Counted from the stretch's first letter, positions 44,516-56,677 are shown. The stretch: DNA of 64,000 bases from Coptis chinensis (GCA_015680905.1 CM027377.1:33938501-34002500); one strand, 5' to 3'. Notes: generated from the sequence alone by a model not told the origin. Numbers and translations are program-made.

Positions 44516-47500
44516 GAGCATCTTTAGCAGTGATATCAACTAGAGATTTGGTGTTTTTTCAACTTCAGGAGAACTACATGTTGATGAAAACACCAAAAAA
44601 ACACCAAACCAAACAGCAAATCGACCAATATTTGGTTCCAGGTTTGGTGCTGTATCAAATCACTCACGCGGTTTTGCCAAAACCGCGCGGTTTTTCCAAC
44701 ACCGCGTGGGCTTGGGCTGCTAAATGGGCTTCTATGGCGCGGTTTTGCCAAAACCACGTGCGTTTTTTCTGAAAATTAGAACTGTGGTGCATAGAACTTG
44801 AAAAATTATGAGTTGTGCATAGAAGTTAAGAAATTAACAATTGTGCAATTGAAGAAATTAAGAATTGTAATTCAAAATCGAAAAAATTAAAGAAATTAAA
44901 AACCTATGATTATGATTATGCATTCCAAAATCTATGATTATGATATAATCATTTTAATATCCAAAATAATCCAAAACCTATCATATTACATCAAATTTAT
45001 TTAGCTCTCTTTTTACACCCCTTACCACTCGATCCCTCTCCTCTCTATTTGGACGCTTCAAACCGCCTCTCCTCTAAGTTCCTAATCCGGAGACCGATGA
45101 TCTTCTCTCATGCGCGACGGAGGTTAACTACTTCACTGAAGTTCCTCATATCCTTGATGTTGCTGCGTGTGTACACTTGCCGCATATCCTCATCACTTTT
45201 CGAAGTCTCGGCCATAATGCGCATTTGGGATTGTTGATATGTCCGAGAATAAGCCTCCTCTCTTTCTTGGCTATAATGATACAGGCAGTCCTCATCCCAT
45301 CAAACATAAGAACCCGGTTCTCATATCTTTCCTAACCTCGGCACCAAAATCTAAGAAAATACAGTGTGAGTACATATTATATATATAATGAAGAAGATAA
45401 ATAAAACAATTAAACTCACCATGGTATACTGATCAATATGCGGCTCTAACTCAGAAAAATGAGCATGAGGCACCTCAAGAATGGAAATATAAGTAGGCTC
45501 CCCATCAGGTCCACACACGACAAACATCTGAGGATTACTTGGCGCATTACCGAGAGTCGGCCGATATGCATTCGAGGTTGTGGGTTTGTAAAAGGCTCGT
45601 GGCGGATGAGGAATACGTAGCTCACGTCTCATCCCTTCCAGGCCCACAAACTCGAAGTTGCTAGCCCGACCAACAGGAGGCAACAACGAACCCATGGAGA
45701 CACAGTTCCACCATCTATAATACTGATCACCAGTCTGCTCAACAACAAAAGAAGACGCATCTGGCCAAGGACCACCACTGGCATGAACTTCATGAACTTG
45801 AATTCTACCCCACGACTTTGCATCACTAACATCTGGCATGGGAGCACATGGAACTCCATAACGCCCAAATATCCGCCTCCAACATCCGCCGCCACAAGCA
45901 CCAAACCCGATAAATACGCGTCGCGGCAAAAAAAACAACTCTGTGACGTGACAACACACAAGCATGCTGTACAACTGGATCGTCAAAGGCAGTAGACAAA
46001 CGCCAAGGTCTCCACTCAATAGATGACAATGATCTAATATCAATCTGAGCACGAGCCATACAGATATTATTCCTAATCTGCCCTCTGTTACGAGTCAAGT
46101 GAGGCCCTGACCAACTAGCAAATCTAGGGCGAGTATCAGCAATCATGTCTATGTTAGGACAAAGACATCGAAAGTACTCATAAAACCAAATCTCTAAAAG
46201 TCCCGTGAATCCTGCAATCTGAGGACTTCTACTTCCGAATGTCTGTGAAGCTTTATCTAACGCCGATATCAATGTGGCATATACTGAGCTACCCAGGTCA
46301 TAATCTCTCATAGTATGCAAATCAGATACATAAGCATAATATCCCAGTCGTACCGTAGAATGACCATTGGGAAACAAAACATGCCCAATAAAAAACATAA
46401 AAAAACCTAACATACCGACAAGACCCCTCACTACCCGTAGAATATCAAAAAGCTAACTCCGCTCGTGTATCAGGGATGCAAGAGGGGTTCCATATATGCA
46501 GTCTTAATATGAGATAGCTTAATCCCAGAAGAATCATAAGCATCCGCACCCAAACGAGGAAAACTCATAAGCATAATATCCATATTCTCATAATTTGTAT
46601 GAAAAGGTATCGGTTGGCCTATATCTTTACTCAACCCATAAATCATAGTGAAGTCTAGTGGTGTGAACCCTAACTCCACACAAGGAAAATGAAATGTATG
46701 AGTTCTACTCCACCATCTTTCTACTAAAGCTATGACCACTGCCCAATCAACCTTCTCATAATCCGTATCAATCAAAATACCCAAAGGTGTATACAAAATA
46801 TTATTTCTAATATGTACAAACTCATCCAAACTCCTAATAACCTTCCACCACTCTCTAACACCAAGTAAAGCCGATCTAACTCGGTAGTCAACAACATGCT
46901 GATATTATATAAAAAAAATAATGCGTATAAGATAAATAATTAATTGGTCCAACTCAACTAATTAATATTCAAAATATTTAATCAAAACTAATTAATTACC
47001 CGAGTATTAGCCATCGCACTCGACACGTGTTTTGTATCACGTGTAGAAGACAAAACTTCCATATCAAGTGCTTCTCCAGGTGCAAATTGCTAATCGAAGT
47101 CGTTCATCTGATACTCCAGTACATAGGGATGTCTATCAACCGGCGCGACATCCTCGGGTTCTTCTTCCCCACTGTCTTCTCCCCCACCGTATTCTACTTC
47201 CTCAGGTTCTTCTCCCTCATCGCCAATGTCATCTGTGTACTGCCAATCATCACCGTCGAAAGGTTCAAAAGGATCCATATCAAATTTTAAGAGTTTAGGT
47301 AGGTTTTTGTTTTTTTTTTAACTAAGGAGAGGGTTTTATAATTGTGAGAAGAGGTGAAAGTGACTAAACCGCGTGGCTTTGGAGCTGTTTATATAAGTAG
47401 CAGCTGCACGCGGTTTTGCGAAAAACCGGCTTTAGTTTTTTTTGCAAAACCGCGTAGTTGCTTGGTGTTTTTTTTATGTTGCTCCTAAAGTTGCTTGGTG

Positions 47501-47554
47501 TTTTTTTGGTTTGGTGTTTTTTTGGTTCAAAATTTTGGTTTGCTAAAGATGCTC
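44516..47554. mobile_element. PIF/Harbinger-type transposon carrying a plant mobile domain gene
   Basis: GAGCATCTTTAGCA at the left and TGCTAAAGATGCTC at the right are perfect 14-bp inverted repeats, flanked by TTA on both sides (44,513-44,515 and 47,555-47,557). Subterminal regions hold inverted runs of TTGGTGTTTTTTT and of AAACCGCG palindromes. 3,039 bp. No DDE transposase or Myb-like ORF is visible. The only cargo is a minus-strand PMD gene. Non-autonomous unless the PMD protein itself takes part. Confidence 0.85.
45010..47278 (-). pseudogene. plant mobile domain (PMD/MAIN-like) gene inside the transposon
   Basis: Minus strand, three exons. Exon 1 (47,278-47,000) encodes an acidic start, MDPFEPFDGDDWQYTDD, ending ANTR. 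A 101-bp GT-AG intron follows. Exon 2 (from 46,898) reads HVVDYRVRSALLGVREWW, then VERWWSRTHTFHFPCVELGF, the PMD signature (ERWRPETHTFHLP in the family), and a PMD core continuing past 45,500 (YYRWWNCVSMGSLLPPV). A GTGAGT donor stands at 45,420. Exon 3 encodes a coiled, charged tail (REEAYSRTYQQSQMRIMAET). There is one stop in exon 1 and frame changes near 46,450, 46,000 and 45,900. MAIN/MAIL1 host proteins act in silencing and meristem upkeep. TE-encoded PMDs are known, but their role is unclear. Confidence 0.75.
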
Positions 47555-47557
47555 TTA

Positions 47558-48904
47558 CTCCTTAGCATGTAATGTAACTTAAATATGGTTGTACTGATAT
47601 GAGTCATTTGTAACTTAATATTTGTTTTACCTGAAACAAGAATAATCAGCAAAAGATTGCTTTCAGAATATCTTTTCATGCTAACTTTACATGGCGTGTT
47701 TCTTTTTGTCATTGGATCATCTTTATCTTCCATTTCAAAGATAGCAAATGCTTATAATTAATTATCTTTGTCACCTTTGTGGATATGCTCCAGCAGATTT
47801 AGGCTCTTTTTAGCCTTTACGAAGATGGTTAGCATGGTTGCACTTCCTACTTGAAATGGCTTTCAGTATGTTAATCGCCAATCCTCTATTGCTCTGTATG
47901 AAGTTGACAGAGTCCATTGAACAGACGGGGTTCTGTTGAATGATCCTTATGCACCTTCCTTTATGCCCTACGATCATTTTCTCAGCATAATTTTCTATGT
48001 AGTGGGAATAAGATAATACTTCACTTATGAATTGACAAACAAAAACAGAGTCTGCTTAGTATCACAGGGTTCCAACTTGCAACACAGCTTTAAGAATTGA
48101 TTGTGACAAGGAATGTTTACGGAATTTAGACAAAAAGATATACATCTCTACATATTAAATGGCTCTATAGTCTATATGGTCATTGATGTTGTGGCCTGAT
48201 TCTCAGTATCCTTTTACCTATGTGTGTATTTATCACCGTTTCATGCGGGGCCTGGGAAATACACAATTTATCAAAGACTACACAAGAAATTGCAGTCTCA
48301 ACTAAAAAATGGTGAAATTTAAGTCTGAAGGAGGCACGAGAAGTGTACCCAATCATGACAAGCAACAAGAAAATGATCAGCTCCACCAGTTTTGTTCCAA
48401 AGAGCTGAAAGAAGGTATAATCCAATAAAAAGTGGCTTTTGGCAGAATCTGCCAATGGTTTGCTTGCATATTCAATGAGGGTTATACATCAAGGCAAGTA
48501 TCATGAGGAGCTTGCACAATTTGCAGGAGGATCCAAGTATGTTTTGTGATATGTTTAACAAATAAGCTTCAGATCAAAGTGACCAGTAACATAGAAGGTT
48601 TCAGCGATGGACAAGGCTGAGTTAGGTCTTAAGCTTGTGTAAAATTTAGGCCGGGTTGTTGTGAACATCCTTTGCGGATGGCTGGATGTGCAACATCTAA
48701 TGCTCGCTATTTCATGAGAGAGAAGTTATTTAGCATGCCAACCTCGAAAAAAAGGAGCCAAGTTCTGAGGAACCTCTTTGCTCTTTTGCCACTAGCTAAA
48801 GTATTCTTCTGGACAGAGTCACATCCACTAGATGAAAGGAGGGTCACCAAAAATCTCGACAAGAACGAGAATCCATCAATCGTGGTGAAACCTCAAGGAG
48901 TCCC
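47558..48904. other. spacer with unassigned exon-like text
   Basis: 47,870-47,990 (plus) reads FQYVNRQSSIALYEVDRV, one stop, LLNDPYAPSFMPYDHF. It looks like coding sequence, but I cannot name it. 48,672-48,908 has a 78-codon plus frame with no recognised domain. Confidence 0.3.
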
Positions 48905-49250
48905 TTAATGTGATCTGCACCCCAACAATCTTTGACATGAATTTGATGGCGGTATGGCGTCTCTCCACATACTCTCAAATTCTTGAACACACCTAATTGA
49001 AGAACCACCACTTAAATTGAGTATGCCAAAAGCAAAAACAAGCTTCTCACCGTGGATCGCACAAAACCTCTTCCTTCTCTTCTTGATCAACATCTTGCAG
49101 AACAAAATCAGTATTGGGAAGATAACCTGCAAGTCTCATTTTATCACCCAACTCCTCTAGGAATTTGTAGATTTTATCACTCTGTTCATTTCTCTTATCA
49201 CCTGCTGAATTCCTAGAGTGCCATGTCAATTTCCTAAACACACCCAATTT
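48905..49250 (-). pseudogene. DYW-type PPR C-terminal fragment
   Basis: Minus strand: NSAGDKRNEQSDKIYKFLEE, then AGYLPNTDFVLQDVDQEEKE and, after a frame change, GEKLVFAFGILNLSGGSSIR. This is the E+/DYW deaminase region of an RNA-editing PPR (HSEKLA.AFG.L is the family form, with the zinc-binding/catalytic HSE here reduced to HGE). The DYW end is missing. It lies beside the homeodomain and Helitron pieces. Confidence 0.8.
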
Positions 49251-49401
49251 GCACTTATATAGTGTCCACTTTTTCCTAAACTCTTCCACCGATAGAAGTT
49301 TAAAAACTTAGAAATTAATACGTATTCTATATTCTTCATCTCCAATTCACGCAGTTTACAATAAATATTCATCACATTCATCTTTATCCCTCTCTTCCTC
49401 C

Positions 49402-49709
49402 ATGTCCATCATGAAGCGTTGGACACCAAAACCAGTTCAAAAAAGATTTTTGAATGAAATCTTTGATGGAGAGACCTGCAATCCATGTAAAGATAGAATA
49501 CAAAATATTACCAATGATCTCATACAACATGGTCTATTTCTGAAAAACAAATAAATAATTGGTTCAAAAACAAGAGAACTAATTTGAAAAGAAAACAAAA
49601 AGATATGGGCACATGCCCAGAAGAACCAAACAAGCGAAGTATGTATGCTTTTATAGATCGAATTCTAAAGCTTGGAAGTAAACTCTATCTTATGTTGTCT
49701 ATGTACTGA
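49402..49709 (+). pseudogene. WOX-like homeodomain fragment
   Basis: ATG at 49,402. Reads MKRWTPKPVQKRFLNEIFDG, then NPCKDRIQNITNDLIQHGL. After a one-base change comes SEKQINNWFKNKRTNLKRKQ. RWTP..Q...L..IF..G...P....I..IT..L...G.I.E.NV.NWFQN.RAR.KRKQ is the WOX homeodomain pattern, closest to the WOX13 clade. Helix 3 has WFKNKR for WFQNRR. The frame break falls at the turn before helix 3. About 60 more residues without a known domain follow. Possibly captured by the adjacent Helitron. Confidence 0.65.
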
Positions 49710-50265
49710 AATTAGTAGCCCTGTCTATTTTGAAGATTAAACAAATTGTTTCTGCATTTATTGGGCTGCAGACTCCTATTTTGATCAAGTAAATTTTTTT
49801 TTTTTTTGTGTACAGCAACGAAGGAAAAGGCTGGAAAAAAGACAAAAATAAATCCATCTGGCAAGATTAATCCCAAAAAAAAAAAAAAAAAAAAAAAGAG
49901 GTATGATCAAAATATCACATAATTTACCTTTTAGTTTATTATTTGTGACTGATTAAAATTTTTAAATAGTTATTACTAAATAAAGAGCTAGAGAACGACG
50001 GTTTAAATGAAGTCAAATATTAAGAAATAAGAGACTTGGTATTTCTCCAAATCAGTTCCATTCATATCAACTGGATGATGTTGATATAAATGACGACGAT
50101 TACCTCTCACAGATTAGTGGACTGATTCTGAAGATGATGATGTCAATTATTTTAAATCTAGGAGTGCCACGTATTTGTGATTTAGAAGTTTCACATACAA
50201 GTAAGTGTTTTGACACTAAATTATACCGTATTGCTATTTTAGTGTATGCAATAAAATAATCTAAT
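49710..50265. other. spacer before the Helitron relic
   Basis: T-run at 49,794 and A-run at 49,875. About 50,060-50,205 may be a decayed first exon of the Helitron gene (ends TACAAG|TAAG). Otherwise non-coding. Confidence 0.3.
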
Positions 50266-51340
50266 AATTGTTTTGCAGGAAGTTGTTTTGAGCCTTTAGA
50301 TATTGGTTGTCCAACTTCAATATGTTCTCATTGTGGAGCTATTGTCTGGTATGAAGAAAGGAATGATATGAGCAAAAAACCTACGAATCCTAGATTCTCA
50401 ATGTGTTGTCAGAATGGCAAAGTTCAATTGCCTCTTCTAAAAGAAACTCCTGAATTTTTGAGAAATCTATTGGATTGCAAAGGTGGACAGAAATCTTCAA
50501 ATTACATGGAAAACATCAACATCTACAACTCCATGTTTGCGTTCACATCCACTGGTGGTGCAGTACAGAGTTCAATTAACGATGGAAAGGGGCCCTTTGT
50601 TTATAAAATAAAAGGACAAAATCACCATAAAATAGGAACTTTGCTTCCACCGTAAGGAGTCGTCCAAGGTTTGCAATAATTTGTACATACATGATAATCG
50701 AAAAATGAAGTCTCACACAGGTTGAACTCACTCAAGAAGAAAAATTGTAAAGAAGAGGGCAAGAGACGAGTTAGATCCTAGCATTGTTCGAGGACTGATA
50801 GATATGTTGAATGTTACCAACAAACTCACTGAGACTTATAGAATGGCAAGGGATAGATTTAAAGAATGTCATGTAGCGCATATCGAATAAAAACCCGATT
50901 AATAGAAGACAAAAAGATGGAAAACTTTATAATTTACCATCATCAACAGAGGTTGCTGGTTTAATTGTTGGTAATGGTGATGAATTTAATGAGCACAGAG
51001 ATGTTATTGTGGACAAGAAAGGATTTGGATTAAGAGAATCAATGAATTACTTCCAAGTTTCATGGCAATGCAATATCCACTTTTGTTCCCCCATGCTGAA
51101 GATGGATATAGAATTGACATTCCATATAGAAACAATAAAGTAGTCGGAAAAAGAAAAAATATTAGCATGAGAGAATTTTATGCTTTTAGATTGCAACTGA
51201 GACACAATGAAGGCCAAACTATGGTTCGTGGAAAGAAGTTGAGACAACAGTTTTGTGGAGATTCTTATACAACTTCGTGGTACCAATTCCAGCTTGAAAA
51301 TACAAAGTTTGCATACAATGATAAAACTATTGTCTCTCAT
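50266..51340 (+). mobile_element. Helitron Rep/helicase gene relic (Helitron-like N domain)
   Basis: The frame from about 50,279 reads SCFEPLDIGCPTSICSHCGA, then NPRFSMCCQNGKVQLPLLKE, FAFTSTGGAVQSSINDGKGP and GQNHHKIGTLLPP. In other frames follow RARDELDPSIVRGLIDMLN and YRMARDRFKE, then AMQYPLLFPHAEDGYRIDIP and SMREFYAFRLQLRHNEGQTM. This order (zinc-finger-like CxxC, C/F..C, N-terminal Helitron domain) is that of plant Helitron helicases. The Rep HUH motif and helicase lie further on and are absent. Multiple breaks, with an abrupt end at about 51,340. Terminal TC/CTRR ends not located. Confidence 0.85.
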
Positions 51341-54171
51341 CAGTCAATCGATTCTGAGCGAAGGAACAAGACAGTCACTCACAGGTCAGTGTATCTCTTG
51401 AGTCCAATCTACACAGCTATGTTACACTTAAGTACATTGCCAATAAATAATTCTAACAGAAACTGGATCCTATGTTTGTAATATTTAAAATATCAAACAG
51501 GATACAAAATAGTACATACACTAGAGGGGCTAAAAGAATGATTCAACAAACCAAAAACACCAACTTCAATTATTTTTTATTTTATTTTTTCGAATTTTTA
51601 GCTATGTAAAGCAAGCAATGAAAGTTGGAATGAGTACACTATAAGAAGTTGTTAGGATAGTGATTTCCAAAAAGATGGCCTAGCTGACCACTTGAACATA
51701 CAAACTACAAAGTTATTTCAATAAAAGAAACTATCGTGATCAATCAACTAAGTGAGGAAGAAGGTGCCCCAGTATAGCATATAATGATGAAGAACAAATA
51801 TAACAGGCATACCCACATATGATTTAGGATGACCAAAAACAAAAATGTGAATCCTCAGGTTTAGATGTTTAAAATTATATCTTCTATAATTACAAAGCTA
51901 TTATAGTTTAAGTAGCTCAATTGTTTACATATCAGAGCATCATCTTGAGTTTTGCTTGAAACACTCATCACCAGAAAAGTAAGAAAATAAATCATAGAAT
52001 AACAGAGTCATAAATAAAGATAGATTTAAAACTGAGAAAAAGGACTATAAAAATATTGTATTAAAATCAAATAGCAACAGATGCAATTGGGAATAAAATT
52101 GGTGCCTAACAGTATAAAAATAGTATAGTAATTTCACAAACAAATATATAACTACTAATATGTCTACAACCACAACCACACTAAGTATTCATAGTCCACA
52201 TAGCACCAAGTTAAGAAATCAAGTATACAGGATGTAGATATTGTGACAAAAAAATTAAGTAACATGCACTTTAAACTAAATTTTTTACATACTATGTTCG
52301 CAAAAATATCCTACAATAAAAGCGCACCCAAAAACTGTAGCATCAATATAGAAAAACAATACATGACAGATTACAGAATGATACCTCAACAAGGAAGTAG
52401 TCTGCATAAGGCACATCACCTATTTCCTGTGATGTCTCAATAACCAAATGACTAGCAAATAAGAAACATTCAAATGTTAGAAGATATATACAATACGGAC
52501 GGTTTCAGCAGATGCTATTTAGAAAGGAAACAAAAGATATGAATGTGTTCAAAACATGTGTTACGAAGATATTAACAATCAAAGAAAACAAGAAAAAAGC
52601 ATATGAGGTACCCGTTTACAGAAACTCAAAATCTTTGGGCTTCCCGGCAAGGACCAAACTTTGCACGTTTAAAAACAAATCGCCAAATTTAAACTATAAT
52701 TCACTTAAATGTCAACTACTTAACCTAGAGATCTCCTAAAGTGCCTATCAAAGAAATCACCTTAGCCTATATTGCGTAACAGGTTTAGGTGTACAATAAA
52801 GTCACCTAGAGACACGCTAAAACCGACGAGTGATTTCTATGATAGATATGCGAGGAGTCTAGGAGATTGTTGTGCCATATAAAATCTATACAGGAACAAC
52901 TAAGAAATACAACTATTTTAAGTTTACTTGGAAACAAACAGTAGAAGTGCACTCTTACCAAAGTAAAATTTGATTGGATGTTGAAAGGAAAATTCACGGG
53001 CATGACCAAATTGTGTATGTGCAGACCAAGATGTGCACCTCAAATCTGAAAGATATAAGAATCCATATACTGAATGAATGATGTGATAGCAAAAGCATAG
53101 AGCACCACTGAGGAAAAGACAATTTATTTAGTCATCCGGGCAAAGGGTAAACATGTATATGAACTAATTTGACAGAATCCACAATTCAAATTTAGTGTCA
53201 AGAATGTTGGAGTAAACCAAATGCCATCGGACTTGAAGACAAGTTTCTTTGATTCCATTATGTCCCTCCGAATCCCAAATTCTTTAATAGGTTCCTACAG
53301 ATATCAAGTCACATACACAAGACATTGCACACCCCCACCAAGAAACCTCGTAAAAGAAATAAATGAATAAAAAATAAATGTCCGTTTAGTGGGTGTAATT
53401 CTCGAGTTCATAATGCAGCAGTGTAAACACTTATGTGTGCATACTTGCATCTAAGCTTTCGCTTCGTAACAAGCAAAGCAGGGAGACCTTCTCAACAAAA
53501 TTAATCAGTAGGCCAGAATTCTTGCTTCATAATACATTCCAATATCTGACAGGACAAGTACATGTAAGAGAGCGAACCATAAGTCTAATTATGTTATTAA
53601 TAGAAATTTGCTTCTATATCTCCATTTTGTGCCAAACACAATAAGTGGTATCATATTGGTCGGTGATCACAACTCACTAGAAAGAATAATTATATGTACA
53701 GCCATACCCCAAGTATACCATTCAAAATAATATACTACAAAACAAAAAATGTACAGACCCTTTTCAACTGTTGTCTCTTATAAACAATAGGGTAGCCAGA
53801 TAGGATAGTACATTAAAGAACAAAGTATTATACCCTTAATACGTAAAGATGCAAATGGAAAGGTGGTTGAGATAACCACGGTAATACAAGTTAGAAAGTT
53901 CATACGTGGAAAGGGGGGGGGGGCATCAAAACACTAATCCTCTTAATGCACCCAAAAGTACAACACAGAGTAGTGGGTGAATTCACTATACAAATTTTAA
54001 ATTATTTATAGCTTGCCACTTCATGAGGTTGTTACATTTTTTTCAATACAGAGGGTTATGGCCCCTTATTGATGCACCATAATCTGTGAGTGCTTTGGAC
54101 TTTAATTACAACTTGGCTAATGGATCACTTCTAATATTTGGCTTTTGGCCTTTTGTAGATTATTTATGTGA
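51341..54171. other. 2.8-kb non-coding stretch
   Basis: AT-rich, no frame with a recognisable product on either strand. A G-run of about 12 bases stands at 53,913. Could be intron-like sequence or decayed repeat. Confidence 0.4.
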
Positions 54172-55040
54172 TTGTGCCATGGTCAATCTTTACAGATTGT
54201 ACCAGTTCCATCGTCTAAAGGATCTTTAAAGGTTATGCTCTTACATGGGAATTTGAATATTTGGGTCTATGAGGCGAAAAACCTACCCAACATGGATATG
54301 TTTCATAAGACCTTAACCACAAACAAAATTGAAGGGAATGTATCAAAGGTAAACAGTGATCCCTATATCACTGTTTGAGTGGCCAATGTTGTCGTCAGCA
54401 GAACGTACGTTATTAGTAATAACAATAACCCAGTTTGGACACAACATTTTAGTGGTCCTTGCTTATCAAGCATCACGCCGCGCGCATTTTGTTGTTAAGG
54501 ACAGTGATATTGTGGGGTCCCAAGTTATTGGAGTCGTGGCAATCACAGTAGAAAATATAATATCAGGAAACAAAATTGAAGGATCTTTTCAAATCCTTAA
54601 TATGTCAAACAGGAAGCCATGTAACCCTGGAGCTATATTGAAGATATCTATTCAATACATACCAATTGAGAGATTGACTACCAGGAGTTCTAGGTACATA
54701 CTTCCCTCAGCCAAGGAGGGAAGCTAACATTATACCAAGATGCCAATGTTCCTGACGGTTTCCTTCCAGCTTTGAAGCTCGAAGGTGGGGTGCCTTATGA
54801 GTACGGGAAATGTTGGTATGACATATTCAATGCAATTAGTCAAGCCTGGCGCTTGATTTATATTACTGGTTGGACAGTGTACCACAAAGTTTGATTAGTT
54901 CAAGATGTTGCTTCTGGATCAGATGTCATTATAGGGGATTTTCTCAAGTCCAAGTCGCAGGAAGGTGTGAGGGTGCTGCTTTTGATATGGGAAGATCCTA
55001 CTTCAAGAAGCATCTTGGGTTTGGATTCATGATTGTAGCC
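54172..55040 (+). pseudogene. phospholipase D gamma-like pseudogene, 3'-truncated
   Basis: The frame opens GQSLQIVPVPSSKGSLKVML, then LLHGNLNIWVYEAKNLPNMD and SDPYITVSVANVVVSRTYVI-like text, the C2 domain of plant PLD beta/gamma. Shifted frames give HFVVKDSDIVGSQVIGVV, then GGKLTLYQDANVPDGFLPAL and LKLEGGVPYEYGKCWYDIF, then YITGWTVYHKV and SKSQEGVRVLLLIWEDPTSR. The sequence departs at about 55,040, before either catalytic HKD motif. A 12-codon insert after HKTL is unlike the family. At least four frame changes. Full-length PLDs have about 830 residues, and about 290 are represented. Confidence 0.85.
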
Positions 55041-55225
55041 GAACTTCACTGCCTGAGGAAGATCTCCTGGACTAGCAAGGAAGTATACGGTCTAATTCCC
55101 AGGCCTACATAAGGACTTCTTCTACCAAAAGAATCCTATTTATACTTAACTTCCTAAACAAACCTATCTAATAAGAATCCTATTAATACTAAACTTCTAA
55201 TGACATAAGAAAACCTAAACAAACC

Positions 55226-55237
55226 TATATATATAAA
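55226..55237 (+). promoter_or_regulatory. TATA box of dsRBM-like gene A
   Basis: TATATATATAAA, about 35 bp before a likely transcript start. A 5'-UTR donor (CAAAG|GTAAAC) follows at 55,275. Confidence 0.5.
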
Positions 55238-55403
55238 AAACCAACGATCCTCCTAACACAAAACAAAAAACAAAGGTAAACTTTCAGTTTTTTCTTTTAG
55301 TCTAATTTACATTAGTTTTACATATATAACTGAGTTCTTTTTCTTTTTTTCATTGCATACAATAGAAGATATTCAATCAAAGCTTAAGAAAGAGTTAACA
55401 AAA

Positions 55404-56677
55404 ATGGATAAGGTAAACTATTTTTTTTTTCCAGTATCTTATTTAATAATTTTGTTGATTTCTTTTTATGATTCAACTGATGATAAAAATAATAATAATA
55501 ATAATAATAATAAAGTTTAAACACATGAGATATTAGCGTAAGCGTGTAACGATTTATTTTTTATTATTCTTTTAATTCAAAATTATATTGAACTATATTG
55601 AACTTAAGACCTGTATTAGTGTAACAACCACTCACTATTAACTGTTCCTGGAACCCCTCTTACCCCTCCTCTTTATAATTATTCTCAATATTGTGAAATC
55701 AGTGGGACTGTGGGAGAGATAAGTCTCGAGTTGAAGCTATTGAATCAATCAATCCAACATGACAATTATTGATGAAATTATATGAAATATAAGAGCAGAC
55801 CTAAGGAGAACATATCAACTTTCAAATCATCCATATGCTTTAAAATTTATTTCAAGGGGGAAAGGTGTGTGTGTATAAGGTACGGTATAGTATATATATG
55901 TAACTAGAGTATAAGAAAATGCATGTTTTTATATCAAAATTATGTAATGCTGGAACAAAGTTTAGTGGTATATATATACCTGCACCTATTCACTATAGCC
56001 CACTTTGACACACATTTGCTATCCTCCCACAAAGCCTACAAAACAGTAAAAGATCCATCAATAAAACAAAACCTAAAATTTGCATGTTCTAAAAATACCA
56101 AATTACTATATGCCCTGACAATGGTGATACTGCATATTTCTGTATAATATAAACTAGTGTAATTTTTAAAATGCAGCTCATGGATTATGAAACCAAACAC
56201 AAAATTTCACTCAAGACAGCGTTGAGGGAAATTCTAATCAAGGAAAAAATTCATGGAGAACCAGTTTACATATCAAATATTGAAAACAACCAATACGCTG
56301 CAGATGTCATAATAGATTTGCCGATAATGAGAGAAATCTTCAAAAATCCGAATTATCCTATAAGCCAATCATTTCCGGGGACGTATCAAACTAAGAAAGT
56401 GGACTCAGAAAATGCAGCTGCAGGAAACGCTATCCACTTTCTACAGCAGGTATACAAATTTAAGGTTTTAGACGTCAACCACAAAGAAGTCATTACTAAA
56501 CGTGAAGAGCTACAAGCAAATACTAGAGAAAAACAACTTCATCAATATATTGAAAACTTGAGAAAAGAAAATGCCTATTTGAATTCAATAAATGAAGCAT
56601 TGCTTATAGGAGGACCAAATTGGGATATGGACTACCTAAGCATCCCAAATAATCCATCAGATTTGGATGAGGATTAA
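55404..56677 (+). CDS. small dsRNA-binding-motif-like protein, gene A
   Basis: ATGGATAAG at 55,404-55,412 ends at a GTAAAC donor. The second exon starts at 56,177 after ATGCAG, in frame, giving MDKLMDYETKHK... of 169 residues. Residues ~15-100 look like a double-stranded RNA-binding motif: helix SLKTALREILIKEKIHGEPV, then Y-initiated strands (VYISNIENNQYAADVIIDL), and a last helix SENAAAGNAIHFL. The lysine-rich KKxAK loop of true dsRBMs is lacking, so RNA binding may be weak or lost. A charged helix follows (TKREELQANTREKQLHQYIE), likely a coiled coil. A 5'-UTR intron (55,276-55,363) is likely. Paralogous to 59,492 and 63,485. The frame is intact. Function unknown. Confidence 0.65.

Noticed and set aside
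45049-45995. Plus-strand ORFs over the PMD gene
   Set aside because: Antisense shadows; the minus-strand frames carry the PMD signature and splice sites.
53913-53924. G-run as a biological signal (quadruplex or telomere-like)
   Set aside because: A single homopolymer of about 12 G with no periodic G-tracts; may also be a sequencing artefact.
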